NCBI GenBank assembly: GCA_964598395.1
Contig: CAZRBW010000016.1
Span: 1 to 51,418 of the forward strand
Direction: 5' to 3'
Origin: CAXBDP01 sp964598395
Lineage (GTDB): Bacteria; Bacteroidota; Bacteroidia; Cytophagales; Cyclobacteriaceae
Length of the DNA: 51,418 bases
Positions 43,894 through 51,413 of the stretch are shown here, piece by piece (position 1 is the first letter of the stretch; each line of letters starts with the position of its first letter). Made by a program: the position numbers and the translations under genes. The notes under the pieces were generated by a model. The model saw only the letters and a program-made list of their open reading frames with translations, had not been told where the DNA came from and searched no databases.

Positions 43894-44634
43894 TTATTCC
43901 ATTTTCTCAGAATTCATTTTTTGTTCCCATACCAATTTGCCTTCATTATCGAAGAATTTAATTCCAGCGAATTTATCTTCATTCTGAAACCAATTTCCTT
44001 TTTCATTGGCCATTCCAATCATTAATCTTCCATCCTTACCGCCAATGATCAACGCTTTGGTTCCGTCTTCGAGGGCTACTAAATGAACAGCTTCACCTTC
44101 TGAACCATCCAACCCAATCACGCTTCTTGCAGTGCCATCCTCGGCTGTATTTACTCCAGCTCCACCCAATTCAAAACCTTCTTTGGTGTTCCAAGTGATG
44201 CCGGCAGCTTCAAACAGCCTTTTTCCCGTATTTGGGTCTGCAAGCTTATCGCCTAAAAGTACGCGATCAAAACCATCCTCGTTCATGATGACCATACCAT
44301 TGGTTGCATTATAGTAGTCTTTGTAATAGCCCATATATCGATCAGGATCGTTTGGGAAAATCCTTGATGCCCAATGCTTTCGAACCATTGCGGTATCTGT
44401 TCTAACACGTTCTTTAGAATAGGGAATGGGTGCGCCAATTAAGATTCTATCCTTACCATTTTCGTCTTCAATGATAATCCCTTGCGTTCTGATAAGAGGG
44501 CTTCTGTCTGATTGTGTGGTAGCAAGATAAATGACTGCCAAAAGCAGGATAAGTATTGATCCAAAAGATATGCTTTTAAGGTTTTTATGCTGCTTTTCAA
44601 CTTTCTCTAAGCGAGCTAAAATGTCTTTTTCCAT
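43894..44634 (-). CDS. Membrane-anchored hypothetical protein
   Basis: A 246-residue protein with a short coiled-coil-like N-terminus (KDILARLEKVEKQHKNLK), one membrane helix (about 21-39) and an external domain. That domain repeats a short pattern of glycine-aspartate turns followed by hydrophobic strands: IIIEDENGKDRILIGAP, MVIMNEDGFDRVLLGD, LVALEDGTKALIIGGKDGRLMIGM, suggesting a beta-repeat or propeller-like fold. I do not recognise the family. It lies about 210 bases upstream of the DUF4256 gene, with the operator between them. Confidence 0.65.
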   Translation of the reverse strand: MEKDILARLEKVEKQHKNLKSISFGSILILLLAVIYLATTQSDRSPLIRTQGIIIEDENGKDRILIGAPIPYSKERVRTDTAMVRKHWASRIFPNDPDRYMGYYKDYYNATNGMVIMNEDGFDRVLLGDKLADPNTGKRLFEAAGITWNTKEGFELGGAGVNTAEDGTARSVIGLDGSEGEAVHLVALEDGTKALIIGGKDGRLMIGMANEKGNWFQNEDKFAGIKFFDNEGKLVWEQKMNSEKME

Positions 44635-44692
44635 GGTGTGAATTTTTTTGGAGAAGACGCTTTGGGTATGGGAATGGTTGCAGGAGGGAAAT

Positions 44693-45559
44693 TTAGTATT
44701 TCTGTTTACTTGGTATTACACCTCTTACTCCGCCCGTGGGATCCTCAACGTCACCATTATATCGAGGAATTAAGTGGATGTGTACATGATTTATTGTTTG
44801 TCCTGCTTTACTCCCGATGTTAATGCCAACATTATATCCATCTGGCTTAAATCGCTTTTCTAGTTCTACTTTTACTTTATTAAGAACAAACCAGCAAGCA
44901 GACTGCTCCTTGAATGTCAAGTCAAAATAGTCGGCGCAATGCTTTTTTGGAATAATTAAAGCGTGGCCTTTGTTTACTGGATATTTATCAAATATGGCGT
45001 ATACTGTGGCTGATTCAAGAATTAACTCCCTATCTGGAGTTGGACTACAGAATATGCAATCATCAGCAACTAATCTATTTATTTGGTTATAATGTCTATA
45101 CTCGTAAATCTCACAATTGTCATTTCTGAAAATTGATTTCGATTTTAAAATGACATTGCATTGATAGGTTTTCTTTTGATGAATTCTATGAGTTCTAAAG
45201 CCTTCATATTGTAAATCTCTTCTTACTGCTATAAAGACTTTACCATTGGGTTTTACGAGTTGTGACAATTCCATTAAAATAAGTGCTTGTTCCTCTGGAA
45301 GCAACACATTTAAGACGTAGAAGCAAATAATGGTATCGTATTTTTTCGAAGGATATTCGGGGAAGTAATATTTATCATATCCCTCAATTTCAACACCTTT
45401 TTCACTGAGTATTTTTACATCATTACCAAATCCACAGCCAAAATCCAGTACATCTCCTACCAGCAAATTCTGTTTAAAAAGAACCTTAGCTGGAAAGGAA
45501 AGATATTCTCTTTCTTTTGCGGTTAAATGACTGTTTGGATTGGTTTTTAAATTTTCCAT
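44693..45559 (-). CDS. Fusion of class I methyltransferase and HIT hydrolase
   Basis: The 288-residue protein joins two enzymes. Residues about 10-160 are a SAM-dependent methyltransferase with motif I VLDFGCGFGNDVK (about 37-49), and YDKYYFPEYP and YVLNVLLPEE segments resembling the methyltransferase seen beside DNA phosphorothioation genes; that likeness is recollection. Residues about 165-288 are a HIT domain with a CxxC (C168, C171) and the histidine triad HVHIH (H258, H260, H262), which cleaves nucleotide phosphoramidates or adenylates. It is the last gene of an operon with two nucleases and overlaps the HNH gene by 13 bases. Confidence 0.85.
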   Translation of the reverse strand: MENLKTNPNSHLTAKEREYLSFPAKVLFKQNLLVGDVLDFGCGFGNDVKILSEKGVEIEGYDKYYFPEYPSKKYDTIICFYVLNVLLPEEQALILMELSQLVKPNGKVFIAVRRDLQYEGFRTHRIHQKKTYQCNVILKSKSIFRNDNCEIYEYRHYNQINRLVADDCIFCSPTPDRELILESATVYAIFDKYPVNKGHALIIPKKHCADYFDLTFKEQSACWFVLNKVKVELEKRFKPDGYNVGINIGSKAGQTINHVHIHLIPRYNGDVEDPTGGVRGVIPSKQKY

Positions 45560-46656
45560 TCTTCAAAACCTCGCACTTCAATTAAATAGGTGCAACTATT
45601 TTGTAATTGTGTTATTCCGGTTTTTTCCCAAGTTTTAAAAGAGTTATTGCCTAATAGAGCAATTTGTATTTCTTTTTGGAATCTATTGGCCTGATTTTCA
45701 TAAATGATTTGCCAGTAGTCAAAAATTAAGTTCTTCTGTTTTTCAATTATTTCAGGTGATGGAATTTTATCTCTTTTCTGATTATTGGTCTTAGTTTCAG
45801 AAGGAAGTAAATTCCACAGATCATTATTTTTCCATACTGAAAAAGGAATCATATGGTCTATGTCATAGGTTGAAATCCTTTTGCCAGTCCAAACACAATA
45901 GACTTGACCTTCTCGTTTAAGAATTTCTTTATATATACTTTTAGATTCAGCAATACTTCTTTCGGTTATTGGACTAACTAGAACTTCTTTAATAACATTA
46001 TCAATGGCTAAATTCTTTTTAGAAGCATTGACAGAAAATTCAGCCCATTTAAATAGAATTGAATCTCTTCCATTTATAAAACTGCCTAAAATTTTGAAAG
46101 CTTCGTAATAATCAATTGGAATAGAAAAAGTGCCTAGGCTATAAATTAGTTGCTCAATATCAAGTTTTTGGCCTTTTCTTAGAGCTTTCTTTTCAAAGTT
46201 AAAAATAGAATAATAATCATTACTAATCGAGCGGCCAATGTATCTCATTGGCATTAATGTAATTGTATCCCGAACCTTTTTAATTAGCTCAAAGAAGTCT
46301 TCATTTATTTCATTTGGGAGACCTCTAAATTTTAAGTCATTGTAAAAGACTGAGAATCCTCCTCTGGTTTTGTAGGTATTTATCAATTTTGAAAATTGTA
46401 GCTCGAAAGCAAGATTTGTTGAGCCATTTATTTGTGGTATGTGTATTTGCGACTCCAAAATTGGGTAATAATATAAAAGCCATTTTTCGACTAGTAGACC
46501 AAGAGGGAATTGTACTCTTTGACCCTTTCGATTAATGTAAGGTGAATTGTCTTGAATTATATCAATTACCCCTCTGAGTAAGGCGAACTTATAGGTTGTA
46601 GTTTTACTATCCCTTTCAATGATCTTGCTGATATTATAAAAGACTTCACTATTCAT
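45547..46656 (-). CDS. HNH endonuclease domain protein
   Basis: A 369-residue protein. The first 240 residues form an uncharacterised helical domain (KTTTYKFALLRGVIDII near the start). The HNH nuclease follows: C254 in YCVWTGKRI, D267-H268 in YDIDHMIPFSVW, N282 in LWNLLPS and N291-N292 in TKTNNQKRD, the complete metal-binding set. The gene is AT-rich compared with its neighbours. It lies 20 bases after the GIY-YIG gene and overlaps the methyltransferase-HIT gene, so the three are one operon. Whether it cuts foreign DNA is inference. Confidence 0.82.
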   Translation of the reverse strand: MNSEVFYNISKIIERDSKTTTYKFALLRGVIDIIQDNSPYINRKGQRVQFPLGLLVEKWLLYYYPILESQIHIPQINGSTNLAFELQFSKLINTYKTRGGFSVFYNDLKFRGLPNEINEDFFELIKKVRDTITLMPMRYIGRSISNDYYSIFNFEKKALRKGQKLDIEQLIYSLGTFSIPIDYYEAFKILGSFINGRDSILFKWAEFSVNASKKNLAIDNVIKEVLVSPITERSIAESKSIYKEILKREGQVYCVWTGKRISTYDIDHMIPFSVWKNNDLWNLLPSETKTNNQKRDKIPSPEIIEKQKNLIFDYWQIIYENQANRFQKEIQIALLGNNSFKTWEKTGITQLQNSCTYLIEVRGFEEWKI

Positions 46657-46676
46657 TTAATGATCGGTCTAATTAT

Positions 46677-47537
46677 TTATGGATTTACCTTTTCATTTGA
46701 CTCGTATTCCTTAAGAGTCTTCCCGTTTTTCATTTTCCATTCCGTAAGGCCGTTAGCACTTCGCCCCATTATAATAATAGCTGCGGTTGAGGGGCTGCTA
46801 AAAATATAGTCTTCCGGAAATTCTAAATAATTACCTTTGTCAATAAGAACACCCTCTGTTTTTAGTTTCTCACGATAGGTAATGAAACTTGGAGCCATAG
46901 AAGGCACCATAGCACCTGCCGCCTTCGACCCCATAAAAACCACAAAGCCATCTGAACTTGGTTCTCCTTTTGCATCAGCTCCTCTAGCAGCTTTGATGAA
47001 AAAGGTATCTTGTTTTTGCTTGGGTTTAACCTCTCTTTTCTCATCAAAAACTTTATGTCCAAGAGTGTTGACCAGCATTTTTATGTATTCGATAAACTCT
47101 TCCATCTCAGCTCTGTCAGATTCCGAAATAGAGGATTGGGTGGGAATAACGTTGTTGTCAACTTTATATCGATTAGCAATTTTTGCGATGTCGTGCAGAC
47201 GGTTTTCTAAGTATTTGATATGAGCTTTATTAAGATTTTCATCTTTGCTGATGAAAACTATAGCTTCATTCCAAAAGTCTTTCTGAGTTAGCTGCTGGTT
47301 GAGGCGTTTAAGGATTGATTCTGCTTCGCCAATATAAACTTGATCTTTGCCCTCATCATCTTTTCCAAAAAGTAGATAAACTCCTGTGCTAATTAAGTCT
47401 GCACGATCGCTGCAATCCTTAATTTTTATTCTAGGGATTTTGTATGCTTTGCCTGACCAATTAGAAAGTTCGCAACTCATGCGACCATTTGGATCTCCAT
47501 CTATGAGGAAAATCTTTATTGTTTTACCGAATTTCAT
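46677..47537 (-). CDS. GIY-YIG nuclease with DUF4357 domain
   Basis: About 286 residues from the ATG at 47537 (an in-frame TTG lies 21 bases upstream). After a 45-residue lead comes a GIY-YIG nuclease: GVY at 52-54, YIG at 68-70, then E71 and catalytic R78, with a later YLENRL glutamate. The C-terminal part (YLEFPEDYIFSSPSTAAIIIMGRSANGLTEWK) is DUF4357, a small domain found with nucleases and restriction systems. It is the first gene of the three-gene operon and begins next to tRNA-Ser. Confidence 0.83.
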   Translation of the reverse strand: MKFGKTIKIFLIDGDPNGRMSCELSNWSGKAYKIPRIKIKDCSDRADLISTGVYLLFGKDDEGKDQVYIGEAESILKRLNQQLTQKDFWNEAIVFISKDENLNKAHIKYLENRLHDIAKIANRYKVDNNVIPTQSSISESDRAEMEEFIEYIKMLVNTLGHKVFDEKREVKPKQKQDTFFIKAARGADAKGEPSSDGFVVFMGSKAAGAMVPSMAPSFITYREKLKTEGVLIDKGNYLEFPEDYIFSSPSTAAIIIMGRSANGLTEWKMKNGKTLKEYESNEKVNP

Positions 47538-47642
47538 TTTGGGAAAATTGTCTACCAATAAACCTACCCCTTTTCCCTCAAAAAATAAAATAATAGGAAG
47601 CTATAGTGTAAATAATCCTCAAGAGTAGTGGATTGGAAGGGC

Positions 47643-47675
47643 AAAAAAAAGCCCGACAGATTGCCGAGCTTTTGA
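47643..47675 (-). terminator. Terminator after tRNA-Ser
   Basis: An imperfect hairpin (AAAAGC with GCTTTT and inner CG/CA pairs, two mismatches) with a run of eight A's (47643-47650) that becomes a T-tract on the minus strand, just beyond the tRNA 3' end. Confidence 0.6.
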
Positions 47676-47680
47676 TTTTG

Positions 47681-47765
47681 CAGAGGAGGAGGGATTCGAA
47701 CCCCCGGTACCTTGCGGTACAACGGTTTTCAAGACCGCCGCATTCGACCACTCTGCCACTCCTCT
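47681..47765 (-). tRNA. tRNA-Ser (anticodon UGA)
   Basis: Read on the minus strand it has the acceptor arm AGAGGAG/CTCCTCT (47759-47765 with 47682-47688), discriminator G at 47681, anticodon loop TTGAAAA with TGA, a variable arm typical of class II serine tRNA (GTACCGCAAGGTAC), and the GGTTCGAATCC T arm. 85 nucleotides; CCA is not encoded. The nuclease operon lies directly downstream of its 3' end. Confidence 0.95.
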
Positions 47766-47820
47766 GTGTTTTGCAGAATTTCGAGCTGCAAATGTAGTAG
47801 AAATTTTAAAGAAGACAATA

Positions 47821-48786
47821 CTAAATCGTAATAATTTCTTGATCGCTGCTATCATCATTATTGCTAATCACTTTGGCGCGATCTAATGTGGCGTTGAGTT
47901 CGAAACCGAGCAAAATAATCACAGCTATAATGTAGAACCATACCATCACGGCGATCAAAGCGCCAATGGAGCCATAGAGTTTATTGTATGTTCCGAAATT
48001 GTTGATGTAAAGTGAGAATCCTAAAGAAGCAAACACACTCAATAGCGCGGCTAATACAGCACCCCAGCTAAAGAAATGCCATCTGTCGTGTATTGCAGGA
48101 GCGAAATAATACAATGTGGCAATGGCAAAAAGGAACATCACAAAAATGACGATGAACCGCAAAACATAAATAAGGTAGATAATATAACTTGTGTCAAACA
48201 GGTTTTCTGGATATACATAATTGATCACAGCCTCACCCACAGTAAGGAGGGTGATTGCCAACAACAAGGTAAAAGCTAATACGCCCGTAAGGCCTGCAGC
48301 CATCATCCTTGTTTTGAAAAAGCCCCTAACCTCCCGCGTTTGATAGCATGCGTTAAAGGCTTTGATGATAGACATGGTGCCATTCGTTGCCAAAAAGGTG
48401 GAGGTCAAAAAACCAATCGTCAATAAATCTCCACGCGATTTACCTATAATATCTTCTATTGTTTGGCTGGTAAACTCATACACACTAGCAGGAAACACTT
48501 CTCTCAGAAAATCCAAAATAGCCTGTTGACTAAAGGGCTCATAGAAATATTGGATATAGGGAATAAGCGTAAACAAGAAAATGATCGCTGGAAATAGAGA
48601 AAGCGTAAAGTTAAAGGCAATGGCATTGGCTTTTTCCCAAATATCGTCTTTGCTCAGTTTGCGAAAGAAAAGCTTGAGAAACTGATACATGGAGAAGGTA
48701 TCTTTCACCACCTCGATTCTCTCCAAGTAGCTAATGCTATTGGTGATAATTTTTGATGATTTTATCTTCTCGATGAAGTTAGTCAT
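47821..48786 (-). CDS. YihY/BrkB family inner-membrane protein
   Basis: A 321-residue protein with six or so helices. The family features are the N-terminal DIWEKANAIAFNFTLSLFPAIIFLFTLIPYI and the late YGSIGALIAVMVWFYIIAVIILLGFELNA. Once thought to be RNase BN, the family is now usually described as a membrane protein of uncertain role. The start overlaps the thioesterase gene by eight bases, so it is co-translated with it. One GCGGGAGG octamer is at 48330. Confidence 0.88.
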   Translation of the reverse strand: MTNFIEKIKSSKIITNSISYLERIEVVKDTFSMYQFLKLFFRKLSKDDIWEKANAIAFNFTLSLFPAIIFLFTLIPYIQYFYEPFSQQAILDFLREVFPASVYEFTSQTIEDIIGKSRGDLLTIGFLTSTFLATNGTMSIIKAFNACYQTREVRGFFKTRMMAAGLTGVLAFTLLLAITLLTVGEAVINYVYPENLFDTSYIIYLIYVLRFIVIFVMFLFAIATLYYFAPAIHDRWHFFSWGAVLAALLSVFASLGFSLYINNFGTYNKLYGSIGALIAVMVWFYIIAVIILLGFELNATLDRAKVISNNDDSSDQEIITI

Positions 48787-49189
48787 GGTACAATGGCTTC
48801 AATACCTCCACCAATTTGGCAGGTGGGCGGCATGGTTTCCCTGTTTCTTTGCTAATAAAGGCCAAAATCGTTTCGCCTTCATGTATTAGCTGTTGGTTTT
48901 CGTTGTAAAATAGGTATTTAAATACGGACTTCACGCCCGGCATTTTAGGCAAGGATACTTTTATAGTAATAAGCTCATCGTATCGAGCAGGCAAATGAAA
49001 CTTTGAGTAGTTTTCCAGCACAGGCATAAGGATTCCCTCATCCTCGATTTCCTTGTACGAATAGCCCATTGCACGCAAAGCTTCAACACGCGCTACTTCA
49101 TAGTAGGTGGCATAGTTGCCATAATAGGCAAATCCCATCTGATCTGTTTCCGCATAGCGAATTCTTAACGTTACTGTAGCTTCAAACAT
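48779..49189 (-). CDS. Acyl-CoA thioesterase (YbgC/4HBT hot-dog fold)
   Basis: A 136-residue single-domain hot-dog thioesterase that hydrolyses acyl-CoA. The signature RIRYAETDQMGFAYYGNYATYYEVARVEAL carries the catalytic D16. The rest is a plain beta-sheet fold ending in LVEVLKPLYHD. In other bacteria this family sits with tol-pal genes; here it lies between mltG (nine bases upstream) and the YihY gene (overlap), suggesting an envelope operon. Confidence 0.9.
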   Translation of the reverse strand: MFEATVTLRIRYAETDQMGFAYYGNYATYYEVARVEALRAMGYSYKEIEDEGILMPVLENYSKFHLPARYDELITIKVSLPKMPGVKSVFKYLFYNENQQLIHEGETILAFISKETGKPCRPPAKLVEVLKPLYHD

Positions 49190-49198
49190 GCCGTTGGT

Positions 49199-50257
49199 TT
49201 ATTGGTAAATGCGCGAGCGATTCAATGCCGCCTGATAGCGTTGTGCATTGCGGAGATGTTCTCCCAAGCTGTTGGTGAAGTTGTGATATCCTGAAAAATC
49301 TTCTTTGGCGCACATATAAATATAGTTATGCTCGGCCGGATTCAAAACTGCATCGATTGCATATACAGGCGGGAGGTTGATAGGCCCAGGAGGCAATCCC
49401 GCATACTTATACGTATTGTAGGGCGAGTCGATCTCTTTGTGCACATTAAGCACTCGTCTGATTTCAAAATCGCCATGCGCAAATACCAGCGTAGGGTCAG
49501 CTTGTAGCGGTATTCCTCTTTTTAGTCGGTTCAAATATAAGCCTGCAATCGTTGGGCTTTCGTCGCGTTTTTGCGATTCGGCATTTACAATAGAAGCTAG
49601 GGTAATTACTTCATTTGGCTTCATATTCAATGCCTTGGCTTTAGCTATCCGATTTTCAGTCCAGAAATTCTTGTATTCACGGTGCATCCTATCGAGTAAT
49701 TCGTCAGCAGTGGTGGTCCAATATACTTCGTAAGTGTTTGGGATAAACATGCTGATAAAATTTTGCTCTTCAAATTCGTATTTCTGCCAAACTTCAGGTG
49801 ACTTGATACGGGTGAGAAAAGAAAGGCTATCGATATCAATACCCTTTGTGATTTTGCCAGCAAGTTCTTCTAAGGTGCGAATGTTATTGAAAGTGATGCG
49901 GGTGGGTATTTGTGCTCCCGATCTTAGCAAGCGCACAGTTTCGATATTGGTCATGCTGCTCTCTAGCTGGTAAAGGCCGGGCTTCACCAATTTATCGTAG
50001 TCCATCCATTTGGCTACAAGGCTAAAAGTGACCAAGTCCTGCACGATGTCTTCATCGTAGAGCAAATTTTGCACTTGCTTGAAGTCAGCTCCCTTTGGGA
50101 TGAGAACAACCCTTGCTTGCTTGTCCACAAGTACATTGGGAGTTTTTACTATTTGGTAGCCGTAAAACAAGCCCGTTGTCATAATCATCGAAAAGATGAT
50201 AAGGCCTACTACAAATATTTTACGTCGAAGAGAAGGTTCTTTGTCTGATGCTTTCAC
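49199..50257 (-). CDS. mltG: Endolytic murein transglycosylase MltG
   Basis: Cleaves growing peptidoglycan strands in the inner membrane's outer face and sets glycan length. The 352 residues start at a GTG (50257). One helix (about 13-34), a LysM-like region (about 45-115) and the YceG catalytic part follow, with E227 in ASIVNAESQKRDE as the catalytic glutamate and the IPLQADPTLVFA and NLPPVYAIDAVLNP segments. It is the first gene of mltG-thioesterase-yihY. One GCGGGAGG octamer is at 49379. Confidence 0.94.
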   Translation of the reverse strand: MKASDKEPSLRRKIFVVGLIIFSMIMTTGLFYGYQIVKTPNVLVDKQARVVLIPKGADFKQVQNLLYDEDIVQDLVTFSLVAKWMDYDKLVKPGLYQLESSMTNIETVRLLRSGAQIPTRITFNNIRTLEELAGKITKGIDIDSLSFLTRIKSPEVWQKYEFEEQNFISMFIPNTYEVYWTTTADELLDRMHREYKNFWTENRIAKAKALNMKPNEVITLASIVNAESQKRDESPTIAGLYLNRLKRGIPLQADPTLVFAHGDFEIRRVLNVHKEIDSPYNTYKYAGLPPGPINLPPVYAIDAVLNPAEHNYIYMCAKEDFSGYHNFTNSLGEHLRNAQRYQAALNRSRIYQ

Positions 50258-50373
50258 AGGATGTTTTTCGATCTAATCAGCAAAATTAAACAATTTACCC
50301 ATGTGGCAAGGTTCCATTTTTCTTTAGGTTGAATTTTTTCGGAACCGAAATGAGGGCAGAGATTTACTAATGT

Positions 50374-50399
50374 TGGCGCACGCGTGTCGCGTGTGTCCC
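50374..50399 (+). repeat. REP element, forward copy 1
   Basis: Core TGGCGCACGCGTGTCGCGTG followed by TGTCCC. Read on the minus strand it folds as CACGCG-ACA-CGCGTG, a six-base stem with a three-base loop, extended by mismatched outer pairs. It is identical in core to the copies at 50449 and (inverted) 51385. Confidence 0.85.
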
Positions 50400-50448
50400 C
50401 TTCTAACAAGCTGACCACTCTTTCAATTACCTTAAAACCGGCTAATGC

Positions 50449-50474
50449 TGGCGCACGCGTGTCGCGTGTGTCCC
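50449..50474 (+). repeat. REP element, forward copy 2
   Basis: Same 26 bases as copy 1, 75 bases further on, in direct orientation, preceded by GC to give GCTGGCGCACG. Confidence 0.85.
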
Positions 50475-50483
50475 ACTCCCAAT

Positions 50484-50509
50484 GCTATTGCATGCTTGCC
50501 GTGTGTCCC
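50484..50509 (+). repeat. Degenerate REP remnant
   Basis: GCTATTGCATGC followed by TTGCCGTGTGTCCC resembles the same element with its stem eroded; only the GTGTGTCCC end is exact. Confidence 0.5.
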
Positions 50510-50663
50510 ACCCCTCAAGCTCTATCTCATTGTTTCCAATCATATTTTCAATTTAATTGTGTTTCTTTTGATGAATCATAGATTATTTGCTCTTCCTACA
50601 TTTAAATTTTGTCTTGGCTGACTTAGAACTTTTTTCTTCTTTTCTAGGCTGAATAAATTTAAT

Positions 50664-50711
50664 GGAGGCACACGCGACACGCTCGCCTACCAGCTGGCAG
50701 GGGGTGCCAGC
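50664..50711 (-). repeat. REP element, inverted partial copy with adjoining hairpin
   Basis: GGAGGCACACGCGACACGC (50664-50682) matches the inverted form, but the 3' half of the stem then diverges. It is followed by a perfect seven-base hairpin GCTGGCA-GGGGG-TGCCAGC (50693-50711), which reuses the GCTGGC end of the element. Confidence 0.7.
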
Positions 50712-50814
50712 GTTTTTTGAAAAATAAAGAGTTTGCTACTAAATTTATTTGATATAATAGAATGATTAACGTTTGATTTGATTCACTTGGTCAATACTTT
50801 AACCAAAAAACCAA

Positions 50815-51360
50815 ATGAGTAGAAAGTATAAATTTTATAACAAAGAGGGATTGTATTTTGTCAGTTTTGCTACTGTTAATTGGATAGATTTATTTGTTAG
50901 GGAAGAGTACTTTTCAATACTTATTGAAAGTCTAGATTATTGCAGGAAGAACAAGGGGCTAGAAATTTATTGCTGGTGTATTATGCCTAGTCATGTTCAT
51001 TTAATAATCAGAGCAACAGATAATAATCCAGATATCGTTCTAGGTAGATTTAAGGAGTTCACTTCAAAAAAATTACAGAAGGAGCTTGAAGATAATGCGC
51101 AAGAAAGCAGGAAAGAATGGATATTGTGGATGTTCGAAAGAGCTGGGCAAAAGAGCAGTAAAGTGAAAAGCCGACAACTTTGGCAGCATAACAATAAGCC
51201 AATAGAATTGTGGAGTCCTCAAGTAATTGATCAAAAGGTCGATTATATACATAATAATCCTATCAAAGCTGGATTTGTAACAGAGCCATGCCATTGGAAG
51301 TATAGTAGTGCAATTGATTATAGTGGAGGTAAAGGACTTTTAGATATTGATTTTGTTTAA
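50815..51360 (+). CDS. REP-associated tyrosine transposase (RAYT)
   Basis: A 181-residue Y1 transposase of the IS200/IS605 superfamily that nicks REP palindromes in single-stranded DNA. The HUH metal motif is at H60-V-H62 in WCIMPSHVHLI, and the catalytic tyrosine is Y144 in VDYIHNNPIKAGFV, the family hallmark. It is shorter than most (about 200-240) at the C-terminus but complete in motifs. REP copies lie on both sides, forward ones left and inverted ones immediately left and right, which is the normal RAYT setting. Such genes are usually domesticated single copies, not transposing elements. Confidence 0.93.
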   Translation: MSRKYKFYNKEGLYFVSFATVNWIDLFVREEYFSILIESLDYCRKNKGLEIYCWCIMPSHVHLIIRATDNNPDIVLGRFKEFTSKKLQKELEDNAQESRKEWILWMFERAGQKSSKVKSRQLWQHNNKPIELWSPQVIDQKVDYIHNNPIKAGFVTEPCHWKYSSAIDYSGGKGLLDIDFV

Positions 51361-51384
51361 AGTTGTATTTTGGTATTAGAAATT

Positions 51385-51413
51385 GGAGGCACACGCGACA
51401 CGCGTGCGCCAGC
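51385..51413 (-). repeat. REP element, inverted copy downstream of the RAYT gene
   Basis: Begins GGAG (51385-51388), the short guide type seen next to REP stems, then stem CACGCG (51392-51397), loop ACA and CGCGTG (51401-51406), with an A-C mismatch and further GC pairs outside. It lies 24 bases beyond the RAYT stop and runs to the end of the window. Confidence 0.85.

Larger units (their letters stand above)
1830..49386. repeat. Dispersed octamer GCGGGAGG (29 copies)
   Basis: Found by reading both strands. Plus-strand copies start at 2283, 3876, 5546, 6865, 11453, 19466, 21537, 22890, 23250, 27329, 31695, 36615, 43244 and 49379. Minus-strand copies (CCTCCCGC) start at 1830, 5421, 7075, 9893, 11112, 13343, 17923, 17936, 20707, 24598, 27630, 32633, 33188, 41667 and 48330. 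All lie inside genes except 22890. With about 40% G+C and independent bases, about 0.4 would be expected. All six codon phases are used, so protein sequence does not explain it. Confidence 0.85.
50258..50814. other. Intergenic REP region before the RAYT gene
   Basis: These 557 bases hold no real gene. They carry three forward and one reverse REP copy plus a separate hairpin, all listed separately; the rest is AT-rich filler. The promoter of mltG should lie in the first 80 bases, but I cannot place it with confidence. Confidence 0.6.

Noticed and set aside
44682..47694. Island attachment site: AGGAGGGA at 44682-44689 matching the tRNA-Ser 3' part (47687-47694)
   Set aside because: Only eight bases match (plus a nearby TTGCA), which chance can give; there is no integrase and no longer direct repeat.
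47619..47858. Open frame on the minus strand over the tRNA
   Set aside because: It runs through the tRNA-Ser gene and its terminator and has no protein-like features.
1830..49386. GCGGGAGG as Shine-Dalgarno sequences or FtsK-orienting KOPS
   Set aside because: It contains GGGAGG, but copies lie within genes, equally on both strands, and not before start codons. KOPS would be strongly strand-biased and has a different form (GGGNAGGG).
50384..50581. Open frame of 65 codons in the REP region
   Set aside because: It is made of REP repeats and simple sequence, with no recognisable domain.
50371..51413. REP copies as a CRISPR array
   Set aside because: Spacing is irregular, orientations differ, spacers are not of uniform length and no cas gene is present; the RAYT gene explains them.
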